Assembly: GCA_021234155.1 (NCBI GenBank)
Contig: JAJEKV010000109.1
Coordinates: 3,034,738 to 3,098,737 of the forward strand
Reading direction: 5' to 3'
From: Isoetes taiwanensis
Lineage: Eukaryota > Streptophyta > Lycopodiopsida > Isoetales > Isoetaceae
Length of the DNA stretch: 64,000 bases
Part shown: piece by piece, positions 1 to 12,606 of the stretch
Layout: every line of letters starts with the position of its first letter
How positions within the stretch are numbered: position 1 is the stretch's first letter
Program-made: the position numbers and the translations under genes
Notes under the pieces: generated by a model
What the model saw: only the letters and a program-made list of their open reading frames with translations
What the model was told of the DNA's origin: nothing
The model's database searches: none

Positions 1-1
1 G

Positions 2-121
2 GACTTGCATCAACCATGTGCTTCTGCCTTCTTTGCTGCAGAGGCTTTACTGTTGGCTTCTAAGGCTCGTGCAGTTCAGCCCTTACAGCACCGTTGCGTG
101 CTCATGGAAGGGGGTGGTTGA
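2..121 (+). other. possible 3' coding end of an unidentified gene
   Basis: One frame is open from the window edge to a TGA at 119-121 and encodes 39 residues, Ala/Leu-rich with an AEALLLASKARAV stretch. It is compositionally protein-like and could be the last part of an exon entering from the left. About 1.2 kb downstream a second short coding-like segment (1362-1409, RYGEAVQELRVFAWL then stop) follows a good acceptor (TTTTGTGCAG). I could not join the two in phase with a clear donor. Together they look like pieces of a helical, TPR-like C-terminus, but no family is recognised. Confidence 0.2.
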
Positions 122-1361
122 TGATAAGGAGGTTTGGGGTTGGGGCTCTGTTCGTCCGCTTGGGATCTCCCGTAATAAGACTCGTTTCTTAGTAGCAGAT
201 GACTTGACTTTTATAGGATTTCATGTGGTTTCTATCTTCTGGTTACCAATTGTTTCCTCCACGTTCCTTAGATGCAAGTGGTTTTGGAAACTTACATTTA
301 ATGGTAATAACAAGCTACGTTTGCAGACTTGCAGTTACAGCATCTGAAAGGTTGCTAATTTTACAACCACATGACTGGATGGTTAGAAGGGACCATGGTT
401 TATTAGAGCTACCACAACGGAGTTGCTCTCTGCCAAATATTTGTGAATTATTTTTAAATGTCTATTTTCATGCGATTGCTGTTATTCTTTTCGTCTTAGA
501 AATCTATGAATCAGGGAGGTAGGAGAGGATGGTAGAGAGGATGGCTACTTTGTTGTAGGGGATTGTTAAATTTTAGCATAGACTTCACATCCTCTCTCAT
601 TTATCTGATTATTGAAATGCAACAAGCGATGGTATTGGATATGAGTCATGGAACTCATATAATGAGCAGGATTATCTGCATATACAGTCTATGCTGGAAA
701 GGAACAAGTTGGAGTTGTTCGGAAAAAAAAAAAAACATAGTCTTGTTGCTGTTGATGGATAAGGCCATAATGTTCTTTTTTGTATGTTGGCGTCCAAAGT
801 ACCAAAAAGCCACGAGTTCTGCTGCGAGTTTTTTCCTAGTTCCATTTTTGCTAGTTTTCTTAGTCCCATTTTGTAGACCACTCCCCATGCAAACCATTGG
901 CCATAGTTGTTAGATCCGGTCCGTGTTTGTGAAAATTTAAACTATTCCCATTGTTCTGCTTTGCAAACTAAAAGCCAGTAGTCAACTTAATTATTATAGC
1001 TGTTATCATAGCCCTTTGAAAGAGAGTTTTTGAAAATACCCAAAAGCTAACTATTTCCATGGTTCTGCTTGTGAACTAAAAAGTCAGTACTTGTTATGTA
1101 TGAGGAAGGTGTTATCATAGGCTTTTGAAAAAAAATTCAAAGTACCAGGGAAAAGAAATGCCAAACATTTAGCTTCCTTACCAGCTTTCTTCTTTGGCTT
1201 CACCTAGTGCATCATGGTGGCAGCAGAATGAGCTCTTTTACCAACTTATAGGGTTGTATATGGCAGGCTGGCAAGCATAAGTTTTTCTTTCTAGAACATT
1301 ATAGCCTTTGGAGGCGGTTATGTTCTTCTGTTTTATGTGCTTACCATGTGTTTTGTGCAGG

Positions 1362-1409
1362 CGTTATGGAGAAGCTGTGCAAGAATTAAGAGTATTTGCA
1401 TGGCTCTAG
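1362..1409 (+). other. short coding-like segment after a splice acceptor
   Basis: A pyrimidine-rich tract ending TTTTGTGCAG at 1360 is followed by fifteen codons (RYGEAVQELRVFAWL) and a TAG. The amphipathic helix composition is what makes it look coding. An alternative frame stays open to 1528 but is less protein-like. It may be the last exon of the gene entering from position 1. The rest of 120-2180 shows only AT-rich sequence without other coding signal. Confidence 0.18.
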
Positions 1410-2550
1410 CTCCTATTCAGGAGGTCCATGTTTTAGAGCCATTTGTGGAAAAGCTACATCTGAATACGGTTAGAATCATCATGGGGCTCCATCAGCTCCC
1501 CAAATGCTCCTTCAGCTCTTTTGCTTGAACAATTGCCTTTAATTCCCTGGGGTCTGTTCAGAAGGCTGTATATAATATGTTGACGACTGAATCTTCAGAA
1601 GTAGGAACAGACAGGGCTCAAGGGAGCTTTTAGTTTAGTCATTTTTTAATATTTCATTCATTCATTGGGTATGTACTGCAAGTTAGGTTTATCATCCCGA
1701 AGCCAAATTGGTTTCTTTTTCCCAGAGCTACTGCATGCAAAGATTCTTTATGCCACAGGATGTTAGCTTTTATATGTTGCTTAATAGACATTTTGGTGCA
1801 GAACTGCAGTATAGCCATTGGTATAGATTCCTGATGATTCTGGTGCTAACCATTTAACAGGTAAGGATTTGAACAACAAACAACCCAATGCTGGGCGGCC
1901 TATCAATTATCCAATTGCATAATTGCGTTAATGTCAGCTAGTCTCCGTTCAACCTTAACTTCCTGCATCTATCTACCACCACATGTGGAGATGAGCAATA
2001 TGCTGAAATGAATTGCATGCAAGCAACTATTCTAGATAAAGTTAGTACCAAATTAAATCTGAAGCAGTTTATCAGATGGATATTGCTTTGTTCATACACG
2101 GACAATGCTTATATTCCATCCATAGCCTGGTTTATACCTCCTCCGTCCCTTGCCCGAATTAAATATTCTTTGGAAACAACTTTGAGATATAATACCTGAA
2201 TAAGGGCTCAAATTTCCTTGTACGTAAAAGCTCGGCCTCCCACTTGCATCGAGCCCCAAAGGTCTACGAGGATTTTTTTTACCTCGAAGTGCTGCCACCA
2301 ACTAAATTTTAAACTGAAACGCATAAGCCAAACAGGGGGATGGGCAATAAATTGTCCAACTTTGAGGTGGGTAAAGGTATCATTAGATAGCTTGGCCAAC
2401 GATTTTCCGGTGCTTAGCCGATTTTCAGTTTAGACTATTCCTTTCCTAATTGCACGAACATGGACACCTAGTTTTGTGATGTAACATTGATGAGTTGTAA
2501 AGCAATTTGCATAGTGATGTAGTGATGGCATAAAAATCATTCCACATCTA

Positions 2551-2693
2551 GAGCATGCATTTTAGGTGCATGCTCAACAAGAATGAAACCTACCTCATAT
2601 TTTAACCACCTGGCGACAAATAGGGGTGGCATAAAAGCAATACACATAATAGCATGTCCACATGTTGAGCATGCATTTTCGGTGCATGCTCAA
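2551..2693. repeat. two copies of a CATGCA palindrome hairpin
   Basis: Two near-identical hairpins lie about 115 bp apart. The first has arms GAGCATGCA (2551-2559) and TGCATGCTC (2567-2575) around a 7-base loop. The second has 11-bp arms TTGAGCATGCA (2665-2675) and TGCATGCTCAA (2683-2693). Each arm contains CATGCA, the RY core bound by plant B3 proteins, but the pair sits in repeat sequence and regulatory function is not implied. Confidence 0.55.
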
Positions 2694-2949
2694 AAAGTTT
2701 GGACCTTGTTATGTCGACATAAAAGAGTCCTTTCGATCAAGTGCGTCTCAACTTTGAGTAATGCTTGCATCGATTATGCAATGGTGGTTAGACACTTGGA
2801 ACGTCTAAAACTTAGTAAATAGTTCGAGCCTTCGACCCGACATCCTTATAAACTTCAATTAGGTGAATGGAAGATGGGCTCGATAATAGATAATAGATTG
2901 ATTGTAACTTTTGTCGAATTGTTGACCTAGTATTGGAACCATTAGATAG

Positions 2950-3125
2950 CTTGGGATGTAATTAGGTGTCCAAAGACTTATGTGCCAGAGTACGGCCGAG
3001 GTTTTCTTTCCCGAACGGTAATAAGTCACATTTGCCCTCCTTCATTGGGACCCGTAGGCGATTGGTGCTTCATTGGGCGATAAAAAATCATTCTATTCTA
3101 TTACATTACATTCTATTAACTTTTA
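2950..3125 (+). mobile_element. LINE 3' end with ATTCT-type tail
   Basis: The last 170 bases resemble the 3' end of the LINE at 45.9-50.7 kb. Both have a TTGGGaCCC-TAGGC block, then a GG/GCGA block, then a run of A's and a tail built on ATTCTATTCTATT. No coding sequence of the element remains upstream, so this is a 5'-truncated copy, as target-primed reverse transcription commonly leaves. The match was made by eye. Confidence 0.5.
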
Positions 3126-3382
3126 CATGATGGATATGCGGATATTTTTTGTAATACAACAATGATGGGTTGTAACAATGTAAGAAAGTTTTGATAAGTC
3201 ATGTTTTTGCAAGGTATTTGCTAAGATATGAAAAGCAACAATAGCATCAAAACGACTATAATCATATTTTACTCATGTCACACGCGCATCAAATCGCACT
3301 TCACCTAATATATTATCCTTGATGGTATATTAAGCATACAATAGGTGCTTTAAGAGGGATTTGGAGGAGCATAGGTGTTGCA

Positions 3383-3423
3383 TGCTTGATTTTATCAATG
3401 AGATATGTTGATAAAATCAAGCA
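3383..3423. repeat. 16-bp perfect inverted repeat (hairpin)
   Basis: TGCTTGATTTTATCAA (3383-3398) is followed after 9 bases by its exact reverse complement (3408-3423). Flanking bases (CATAGG outside one arm, CCTATG outside the other) allow a longer imperfect stem. It could be a foldback element or a small-RNA precursor; nothing here decides between them. Confidence 0.6.
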
Positions 3424-3599
3424 CTCCTATGTTTGCATACCGAAAGCAGTCCAATCAAGGCCTATGCATATCGCCCACCACGGACTTGAGCCCCAAACTT
3501 CTCATGAGGAAATGTTAGAAGCTCCCGGTTCATTTAGCAACCACTGCTACTATAAGGATCATAGATCTAGCAAAGATTCAATTTGTAAGCCTAACTAGC

Positions 3600-4900
3600 A
3601 CCCTCCCCAACTTTGCAATGGTTTATGATTCCTAAAGGCCCCATCTAATGGGTTGTGTCTATGCTAAAGCCTAGAAGAGATACAACCTCGGTAGAAGAAT
3701 AACTCAACTTGGCTCCAACCATATGCTCAGCCCTTGGTTGCGTACTCAACTTTGATCTTTATATCCAAGTAGATCATCCTCAAGCTCTTCTTCTCCCTTC
3801 TCTCCCGCTCTTATGCTCCTTCTCTGTAGAGATCCTTGATCTCTTATATAACCCATAGCTCTAGTGATACTACCACTTTACTAATGGAACTACTAGTAGT
3901 GGACTAGATGTGCTTTATTTACAACCACCACTTAACTGGTTGTGCTACTAGTACTCAACAAAATGTGCTTTCTCTTCTTCACAATACTGAACTATTTGTC
4001 CTTATAAACGTCTCATATCCCTCATGCATTTGATGTCATGTATATATTGAACCTATAATCCTTACATTTCATTGTCCTATATGGCCTACCCAACATGAAT
4101 GTAAACGATTTTCTCGCCCTTTTAGAACCTTGCACTCAAGGTCAAAATTCACGATAGTGTTAGTCCTAGAACATTCTAAATTTATGATTTTGTATTTTTT
4201 TTATCTTTAAGTGGCATCTGAGATCGCTCGTTCCTTTGCAAATAAACTAGATACTTGATCAGAGCTTCCATAGCTGTGACGAGCCGATTAGCTTTTGCAA
4301 CTAAACCAGATTCTTGATCAGAAAATTCCGATAGCCAGCCAAGTTGACCCCTCTAGTAACTCGGAATCTTGTCTGAACTTGCAAAATGCTAGATCAAGGT
4401 TGGTATGAAACACTTGACAAAAGTGATCGTGAAGAATTGAACCGTGATCGTGAAGAATTGAACCTTCCTTCACAATTGAAAATGAACCAATTTTATAAAT
4501 CCAATTGTATACAACCATCATTCAGTTAAATTGGGATTATGGCAACTCCAAAATCACGCCAATCTGCAGTTGTTTTCTAGGGGTTTTTTTGTTATTTTTA
4601 ATCCTTTTTGTGGACTTAATAAATCACATAAGATTGCAATTCCCATGTGTCATTTTAGATGCGAATTGAAATATGCAAAAATGAAGGGCAAGTTGCTGAG
4701 ATAGATGACATCAAAATTGAAGAGCATTGAGATGAAAATAATATGTTAGATGATAACAGATTGCATTATTTTCGAGGCAATTGGAACCCGAAATTATGGA
4801 TACATGATAAGAATATTATAAAAAAAAATATCATATATTCACAATAAAACATTAAGGAATCAATCCATGCTTTTCTACGTATTTAACAAGGTGTAGTTCC
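3600..4900. other. AT-rich intergenic stretch, no gene seen
   Basis: No convincing coding signal on either strand. It holds a perfect 21-bp tandem duplication at 4423-4443 and 4444-4464 (unit begins GTGATCGTGAAG), and a loose direct repeat around 4225-4320 built on AAACTAGATACTTGATCAGA. Confidence 0.5.
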
Positions 4901-4959
4901 ATGTCAGTTGTACTAACTAGTTCTGGGTGTGAATTTAACACTTCACGCACTGTCAGCCC

Positions 4960-7900
4960 ATAATAGGCATAAATTAAAATTTTTTGGATCATAAGATGGT
5001 GGATTCAGGGCCTGCATTTGATTGTAGAAGCATTTGAGAGCATCATGATCCACTATGATTATATCATCCTTATTCTTGATACCAAGTTTATCCATCATGT
5101 TACCCTAGTGTTTGATGAAGATAGACTTATCTGTTGGATCCTTAGGATTCACACATTTGTGTTGATCCCAAAAGGTCAACCAATGTCTACTCATTTCGCC
5201 CAGTGCCTCCACAGTATCCTTGATGTTTTGGAGTTCCATGAATGACCATATACCAACTCGAAATAACCTAAATGCCTCATTTAGCATCTCCTTCAAGTGC
5301 AGCCCTTGGATAGATCCACTTGGAATTTGATTTCTTTTGGTGCTGGTGGCCCGATCTGGAGCCCTTTATTTTTTGGGAAAAGTCTTACAAAGACTACGTT
5401 TAGGTCGAACAGGTCGAACACCACAACTTTCTTAAAAATGCAAGGGAAGCTGAAACATCAAACATGCATCCGATTGACCCAAGATATGATAAGCATGCAC
5501 ACCCTTATATCATACATTGCAACAATACAAAGCGCCCGGTGTGATTTGTATTAGGCTTATCAAATTGCGTTTGGCGTGATTTAGTCTAACAATGAAATAT
5601 AATTAAAAATGCGTTTTGCGATTTAATTCAAAGCGAGGATAAAGTAAATCACGCTGGGCGATTTCATGCAAAGCGGCGATTACTAAGTACATACAATGGC
5701 GTGCTACCATACCTTTCATCTTGGTTTCCTTTGTAAATAAATCGGCATCATTCTCCCCTTCATACACCCTTAATCTCCAGGTGCTCTTCTAAGCTGTTAG
5801 AATTGTTATTTTCTATTAGTCCCTTTCCGTCCTTCCCAAGTGACATTATTTTAATGTTGATTTGGCAAACTTGGGAGTCACTAAATTAAACTTGGGTTAT
5901 CAAAGGCCCTTTCTCTCTCGTTGCCTTATCAATTAAATCCCTGTTAACCTGTGAATCTATTGTAGGGATGGTTGCATCACCTACAAGGGAGGCAAGGATA
6001 TTCCCCATGTTCTGCATTATCACATTACTCTGAGTAGCCAATTTAGCAGCCATTGCTCATTACTTTCCTTATCAGGCTGCACATTACTGGTGAACCATTG
6101 TCCATTTTTGAGTTAGACAAGTCCACGAGGCTTTTGATAGCTGAAGGTTTCAGGTGAGATTTGGCAAGTACATGCATGAGGAATGGTTCAAGAAAGTCTT
6201 TTGTATACTCATTATTCACAAAGCAATGACATCTTTTAACACCCATCAAAGCCTCTCGGGCAATATAACCTCCAACATGAAGCTCCAAGCATGTTGTGTC
6301 AATTGGAGCAAAGGCCTCGACGAAGTTAGTAGCCATAAACGGGGGAAATAATTTTTATTTAAGGGACCCTTCTCCTTAGTAAGTAGCTTCATTGCTTGAT
6401 CTCACCACTAGGGAGGGGTCGATCCTCATCCTCTTTTGACTCATCTTCATGATCCAGGTCCTGATCTATATGAAAGAATATTGTTGTTAAGTCTGGATCA
6501 TCTAGAAGAAAACATTCCCATGCACTGCTATTGTCACCCTTGGCCTTAGCATTATCATATTCCTCGTCTGACATCATAGATATCATAATGAAGATCACAT
6601 GTGCCATCTTGCGTGTTGTTCACAGCTCATTATCCTTAACATCATATATAAGGCATCCCTCCCTAATAACTTTCAGGCACTCCAGATCATGAGCAGCGGA
6701 TAGTGCATGCAGAAGTGAGTCACCTGAAGGACATACTGGACAATGTCTTCTTCTCCAGTAATCTTCTTCACAAGGGCCACTTTTCTTCTCAACTCGGCCA
6801 GTACCTTAGGGGACAGAGTCTCTTTATGTTTTGCGTTCTTAGCCTTCTAATTCTTTAGGAAGGCCTTTGACCAAAATACAAACTTTTTTATGTCATCATT
6901 ACTGACTTTGTACTTGTCCAGTAATCCAATTTTAGATAATGCCACATTCCCGGATAGCCTTTGTAACTCAGCTCCTACAGCTGACTTCATTGTACGTACA
7001 TCCTTCACATGGCTGCAACACTCAACGAAGCACATCCTATGCTTGAGCACTGGTCTAAACCCAAATGGTCGAGTCGTCTAGCCCACGAGTTTTCTCATCT
7101 CTATGACATTCAAGTCAAAGATACTTACATTCTGGGGAGGCACCCTACCCATGGTATCGACATCTTCTTTTGTGCATGAGCATCGAATTCATTCCACTTG
7201 AACTATCTGCCTCCTTATAAAGACAATCTTATCATGAGTGCATTGGGCGACACGCTAGATGTGCTATCGGAGGAGGATGCATTGTTATAACTAACTTTTA
7301 TCGATGCGATAGAGTCCGCTCCGGCGACTTGAATCATACATGCGATGGGTAATGGGCAGCCATATTCCACCCATTGTTGGCGAGCATGGCGCGGTTGCTC
7401 CATGTATGGACTATAATAGTACGGAAATAGGATCGATTATCTTAGAGCGAAACACGCTGGCTTGAATTGAATTGATTTAAAAAATACGCCTATTAGCGCA
7501 ATTCCGCCCGGGCATACTTTTAAATCAACGCAATTGGCGCTAGGTGTGCTTTACACTATCTAAAAGCATGCCTGGTGCGGATTGAATGATTAAAGAACAC
7601 TGATTAACAATTTGCGCCCGGCGTGCTTTTAAATCAATGTGGAAAGCATGCACGGTGTGAATTGAAATGATTAAAAGCACGCATGGCATGGTTTTAATAT
7701 TAAAAGGATAACATTTTACTGTAGTAAATTACCTTTTGTATAGAAACATCTTCCCCATTTCGTTTAATGTAGCACTAATCTCATCCATATCTGCAGATGA
7801 ACTATTGGCATCCAAGAGTCAACACCTCCTATATGCATAGTAATTATAGAATATTGTTTGGCATGTTTGTTCTGCTTGCCTGATGAGGGCCTTTTGTGCC

Positions 7901-8904
7901 TCAACTGAATGCTGCCCGTCGATGATGACAAATTTAATCTCATCATTTTTTAATAACTCCTCGGTGTTCGACCACACAACAGGCTTGTTCTGATCGAATC
8001 CCAAGGTAACACATCTGCTGGCATAGGCAATTGACCTAGATTACTAATTATGCTTTGAACAATCTCCATAGCATGTGCTAGATCATATCGTCTGCTAACG
8101 TAAATGGAGCTTAGTGAACGGATGAGGCGCTTCACGTGGAGCTGAAAAAGTGTCTTAAGACTACATAGATAATGGTCAAAGTACTTATCCAGCGTGTTCA
8201 TGGCCTCCAGCTGTGCCACCCTGTCCTGTTCATTCTCAAACTCTGAAGCCTCTATGCCCTCGACAACCGCAGGTTGAACATCCTTTCCTAGATTCAGGGA
8301 CCCTCCTAGAAGCTTTCAAGTCAGCTAATTCTCTAGCTTGCTGTAGGTAGTGACTTGGTGTCGGTTTATTGAACATGCCTCTACGCACAGCTGTAAACCC
8401 GTGGCATATAGATATTGGTGTAACTGCTACATTACTGGGTCAACCATACTTGAAACATGTCTCACCGTTCATATCTGTCTTCATGAAAGTATCTTTGTAT
8501 GCAGTAAGCTCTATAATGCGTAAGTCTGAGCAGATCCTTCTTCTGTTTATGTATTATTTCCAAGTGCAATTTGCGAGTTGGTGTCGATCCCTCTTTCTCA
8601 TAAAGATTATGATCCCTTGTTTGGTCATCTTGTATGCTTCCTTTTTCCTGGAGAAGAGTGCTAAGTCGAGCTTGCCATTTGTCTTGGAGAGGTCAATGAA
8701 CCACTCGGCACCCTCATCCATTTCCTCTTCAGGGCATGGAGGGTCAGTGGTTGCTATAAGAATAGGCCCTTCATCATCTAAGGTGAGATCATATAGTGTC
8801 ACACCTAGGTCGTCTACCCTTGCCAAGGAAGACTTGCATTCATTAAAGTTATAGCATATCTTGAAAGATGAACTTTTTGTACAATTATTATATTTAAACT
8901 CCAA
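4960..8904 (-). pseudogene. decayed gene with an IIDGQHS motif (unknown family)
   Basis: Read on the minus strand from 8904, coding-like blocks appear in order but in shifting frames. First is a block with an acidic DDEGPILIATTDPPCPEEEMDE stretch (8904-8554, quoted residues split here only for description). Then come a charged segment (about 8340-8000), a block with EIKFVIIDGQHSVEAQKAL (8000-7819) ending near a donor at about 7735, a Ser-rich block (7403-7215), a block running NVSIFDLNVIEMRKLVG into RPFGFRPVLKHRMCF (7110-6847), an Asp/Glu-rich block (6607-6389) and a last block (6336-6043). Several stops and frameshifts separate them. DGQHS resembles the DGHHR/DGQHR signature of ParB-like and DGQHR-type folds. 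I recall similar repeated genes in non-seed plants but cannot name the family. It may belong to a mobile element. Confidence 0.4.
7290..7740 (-). other. intron-like spacer with repeated GC-GTGCTTTTAAATCAA motif
   Basis: Between two coding-like blocks of the DGQHS gene lies a tract with at least five degenerate copies of a motif joining GC-rich CCCGGCGTGC to TTTTAAATCAA or its complement. A similar tract (GCGCCCGGTGTGATTTG, GTTTGGCGTGATTTAG) occurs at 5530-5700, also inside the decayed gene. The shared motif suggests one repeat family seeded twice in the locus. Confidence 0.3.
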
Positions 8905-8949
8905 TACAATGTGATCACAAACACATCTAAATGTAGAGAATGCATGATT

Positions 8950-10490
8950 AGCTATTACATATAGGTTGATAACATTATATAATATACATATTTTATTATC
9001 CTTGTGAAGATGATATACGGATTTTATTAAAGCATTTTAGATTTATTTTTGTCATGAATTCTATATAAGAGATTTTTTAGTCAACATTGAGATCATTATA
9101 ACTTATGAACACTTCCAAAAAACATTGAACTATAGCTTTTAGGAGTCAACAACTTATGACCACAAGAATTAGGCCAAAACTTGTAATAGTAAAAGAGATA
9201 TAATTTATACCCTCAAACAACTCTTTTGAGCAAAATAAAGTTTGAAGACTTCATCTAATGCGTAAGAGGGGCTTTGTGCACTAAAAGCCGGTGGCAGAAG
9301 GGAACTAACAACTTGATCTGTTGTGAACAATCAAGTTATAGCAACGTTGATATATGATTAGGGCACTTGATAATGCCTGGATATTTTTTCAGCTCTAACA
9401 ATTGAAATAAATCTTTTGGAAAAGCGTTATGGAGGCAATTTTTTCTCAACCTTTTAACATGTGGAAACAATAGTCACCAATAATTCTGCTTATTTCTTGA
9501 TATTGCTTACAATCTGCGTTGTAATTAAGTCAAGGTTGGGGAAATCTATAAGGAATGAACTATTAGGGTTGTTCTTTATTTAATTTCATCTCTTAATCAA
9601 AACCTGTTCTATGTTTAATACCCTGTACTATCTTTGTCTGCTTGCCTAGAGTTTTGGCTTCCAAAATGCGATGTCCATCTCCAGAGCTAATAAGGTAAAT
9701 AATTGTATTAAGATTCTATGATTGCAAAGTCTTTGCTTTCAGACATGCTTACATAATCTAGCATGCTTTTGCTAGCGAATCTGCCTCTGGATTGTATGTG
9801 GTACAGGACAATCAATTGCAAAGGGCAAGAGCAAGGGCAATTGTAGGACCGTAAAATCCGTTCTGCAAGCTATGGCGAACCAATTACATCGTCTTCTTTT
9901 CTTATGAATCTGGCGGCAGCTTCCTATGCCTAAGCATTTGATGGTGGTAAACACTGAACTTTGATGTTTGCAAGAGGACTTACTTGGCACAGTGATTTTC
10001 GAATACCGATAGGATAGATGTCAACTTGGAAAGGAAGTTTTGACTATCGGACCTACTTTTAAGTAGGTAATTGCTTCAATTTTATCTTTGAAATAATGTT
10101 TCTGTCTTATCCAATTAAACCAGTTTCAGTGGTTAGAAAAATCTTTTTCGTGCTGACAGACATGGTTAAAATGACCTAAAGAGACTGCCTTGCTTAGAGC
10201 TGCAGAATAAAGTTGAGCTATGTTGAGCAGAACATAGTATGCAGGTAGCATCTCGATATTAGCAGGAACATAAAAGAGCTCAGATTTAGGACGAATTTAA
10301 GGTGCACCTGTCATAGCTTTATAGGATTATTGTAAATTATAAAATAGAAAACTTATGCTAGGGGCATTCATCAAGCTTTGAGAACATAGCAATCCCCATA
10401 ATCAAGGTTCTATATAAAGCTCCCAAGATTTCCAGATTATGAAAAGCTATTGCGATTAACTGCCAAAGGATTTGACATATCTCATGATAT
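8950..10490. other. AT-rich stretch, nothing recognised
   Basis: No frame with protein-like composition and no family motif was seen on either strand. Short frames on the minus strand (9772-9990, 10358-10618) are cysteine and histidine rich by chance composition only. Confidence 0.4.
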
Positions 10491-12606
10491 GAATGCTGCC
10501 ATTTGCAGATTCCACCAAACAAAGCATATGGTTTTGCATCATGCCATATGCAAAACCTTTTCATGTAAAAAGAAAATAGGAGAATAGAGCATACAAAAAT
10601 AGAAGAACAAATTTGCAATCAATTATATAGATAAATATGCATCCAGAATAAACATAAAATGCAACTCCAAAATGCAAGCAAGCTTGATGTAGACGCTGTC
10701 ATAAGGTGCGTAACCCAAAAATTGTGATGACAGTAAGGGATAGGTTACATCCATTACCTACATATGCAGTTATAGTCCATAGTTATTTGGCAGGGATTCT
10801 TTGCATATGCATTTTCAAAGGTACGCACCTGCAGAAGGAATGATGTAGCCAAGAAACATATGTTTAATCGGACTTCGCAGTGTGATATGGTGCAAAACAA
10901 GGTGAAATATTTGCTCTTATTGCCAATTTTCTATGAAATGATGTTTTGTATACAGGAACATCTGGAGCAGTTGTGCATACAGACCTCTGAACGATTACTC
11001 TGGCTTAGATTCTTCCAATCTGAGATCGTTCTACAAGTTTTTGCATAAGCAGTGAAAATTGGTTGCGGACAGGTATATTTTTCTAATCAAGCTTCATTTA
11101 TCCGTTTGAATTGCAGTGAAATTCCATGTTTATTGTAGGCCTTTAAATTCCCATTTTGTGCCCTTTTTTGAAATATTTGCTGGCTTCTAAGGAGTAAAGG
11201 CTTCTGCGTAGCAAAGTTGTAAATGCAAAAAGCTTTGGTGGCTTAATTAGATCAGATGTCCTCTTAGATTTGGCAACATAGCCTATGTGCATAGGATCAA
11301 GATCTGTTAGCATCTGCTTTGTGCTCATAGGCTCCACTATTTGTGGACTTGCATTGTCCATGCTTGCAATGGCTGCTGAGCTTAGCTTGGTCTGTATTCT
11401 CTATGCGCTCTTGGCTTTACAATCTTCTTAGCATGCATACGCCCTTTGCTCTGCATTCTCCATGCTTCCATGGGCTTCCGCTCTGCATTCTTTATTCATG
11501 CTTTTCTTCTCCATTTTCTATGAGCACATAGGCTTTGGTTTTCTTAGCCTTATAGCTTTCTTTCTTTTTGATCACCAAAATGCTTTTCTTAGCCAGGCAT
11601 TGTGCATTTGGTTCTGCATTCTTCATTTATGCATATGAATGCTGCCATTTGCAGATTCCATCTAGAATAAACATGAAATGCAACTCCAAAATGCAAGCAA
11701 GCCTGATGTAGACACTGTCATAAGGCAACGTAACCCAAAAATTGTAATGACAGTAAGGGATGGGTTGACAGGCATTACCTACATATGCATTTGTAGTCCA
11801 TAGTTATTTGGCAGGGATTACTTGCATATGCATTTTCAGAGGTATGCACCTGCAGAAGGAATGACGTAGTCAAGGAAGCATATGTTTAATCCGACTTTGC
11901 AGTGTGATATGGTGCAAAACAAGGTGAAATATTTGCTCTTACTGCCAAACTTTTATGAAATGATGTTTTGTATGCAGGAGCATCTGGAGCAGTTGTGCAT
12001 ACAGACCTCTGAACGATTATTCTGGCTTAGATTCTTCCAAAATCTGAGATCGTTTTACAAGTTTTTGCATAAGCAGTGAAAATTAGCTGAGTGAAATTCC
12101 ATGTTTATTATAAGCCTTTAAATTCGCATTTTATGCCCTTTTTTGAAATATTTGCGGGCTTCTAAGGAGTAAAGGCTTATGCGTAGCAAAGTTATAAATG
12201 CAAAATTTAGCTTTGGTGGCTTAATTAGATAAGATGTCCTCTTCGATTTGGCAACATAGTCTATTGCATAGGATCAAGATCTGTTAGCATCTGCTTTGTG
12301 CTAATAGGTTTGTGGACTTGCATTGTCCATGCCTGCAATGGCTGTTGAGCTTAGCTTGGCTTTGCCTTCTCTATGCGCTCCTGGCTTTACAATCTCTTAG
12401 CATGAATACACCGTTTGCTCTGCATTCTCTATGCTTCCATAGGCTTCCGCTCTGCATTCTTTATTCACGCTTTGCTTCTCGATTCTCTATGAGCACATAG
12501 GCGTTGGCTTTCTTAGCCTTATATCTTTCTTTCTTTTTGATCACCAAAATGCTTTTCTTACCCAGACATTGTGCATTTGGTTCTGCATTCTTCATTTATG
12601 CATATA
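10491..12606. repeat. approx. 1 kb tandem duplication (copies A and B)
   Basis: Copy A (10491-11636) and copy B (11637-12606) start with the same GAATGCTGCCATTTGC and end with the same TTCTGCATTCTTCATTTATG. They agree along most of their length with small indels; copy B lacks about 125 bases present at 10515-10640. Each contains a short frame with QCDMVQNKVKYLLLLP and a following acceptor-like TGTATRCAG. Differences between copies do not favour synonymous positions as far as I can see, so coding is unproven. Confidence 0.75.

Noticed and set aside
655-913. Opposed short frames around 560-910
   Set aside because: Low-complexity A/T runs; neither strand shows protein-like composition or splice-linked neighbours.
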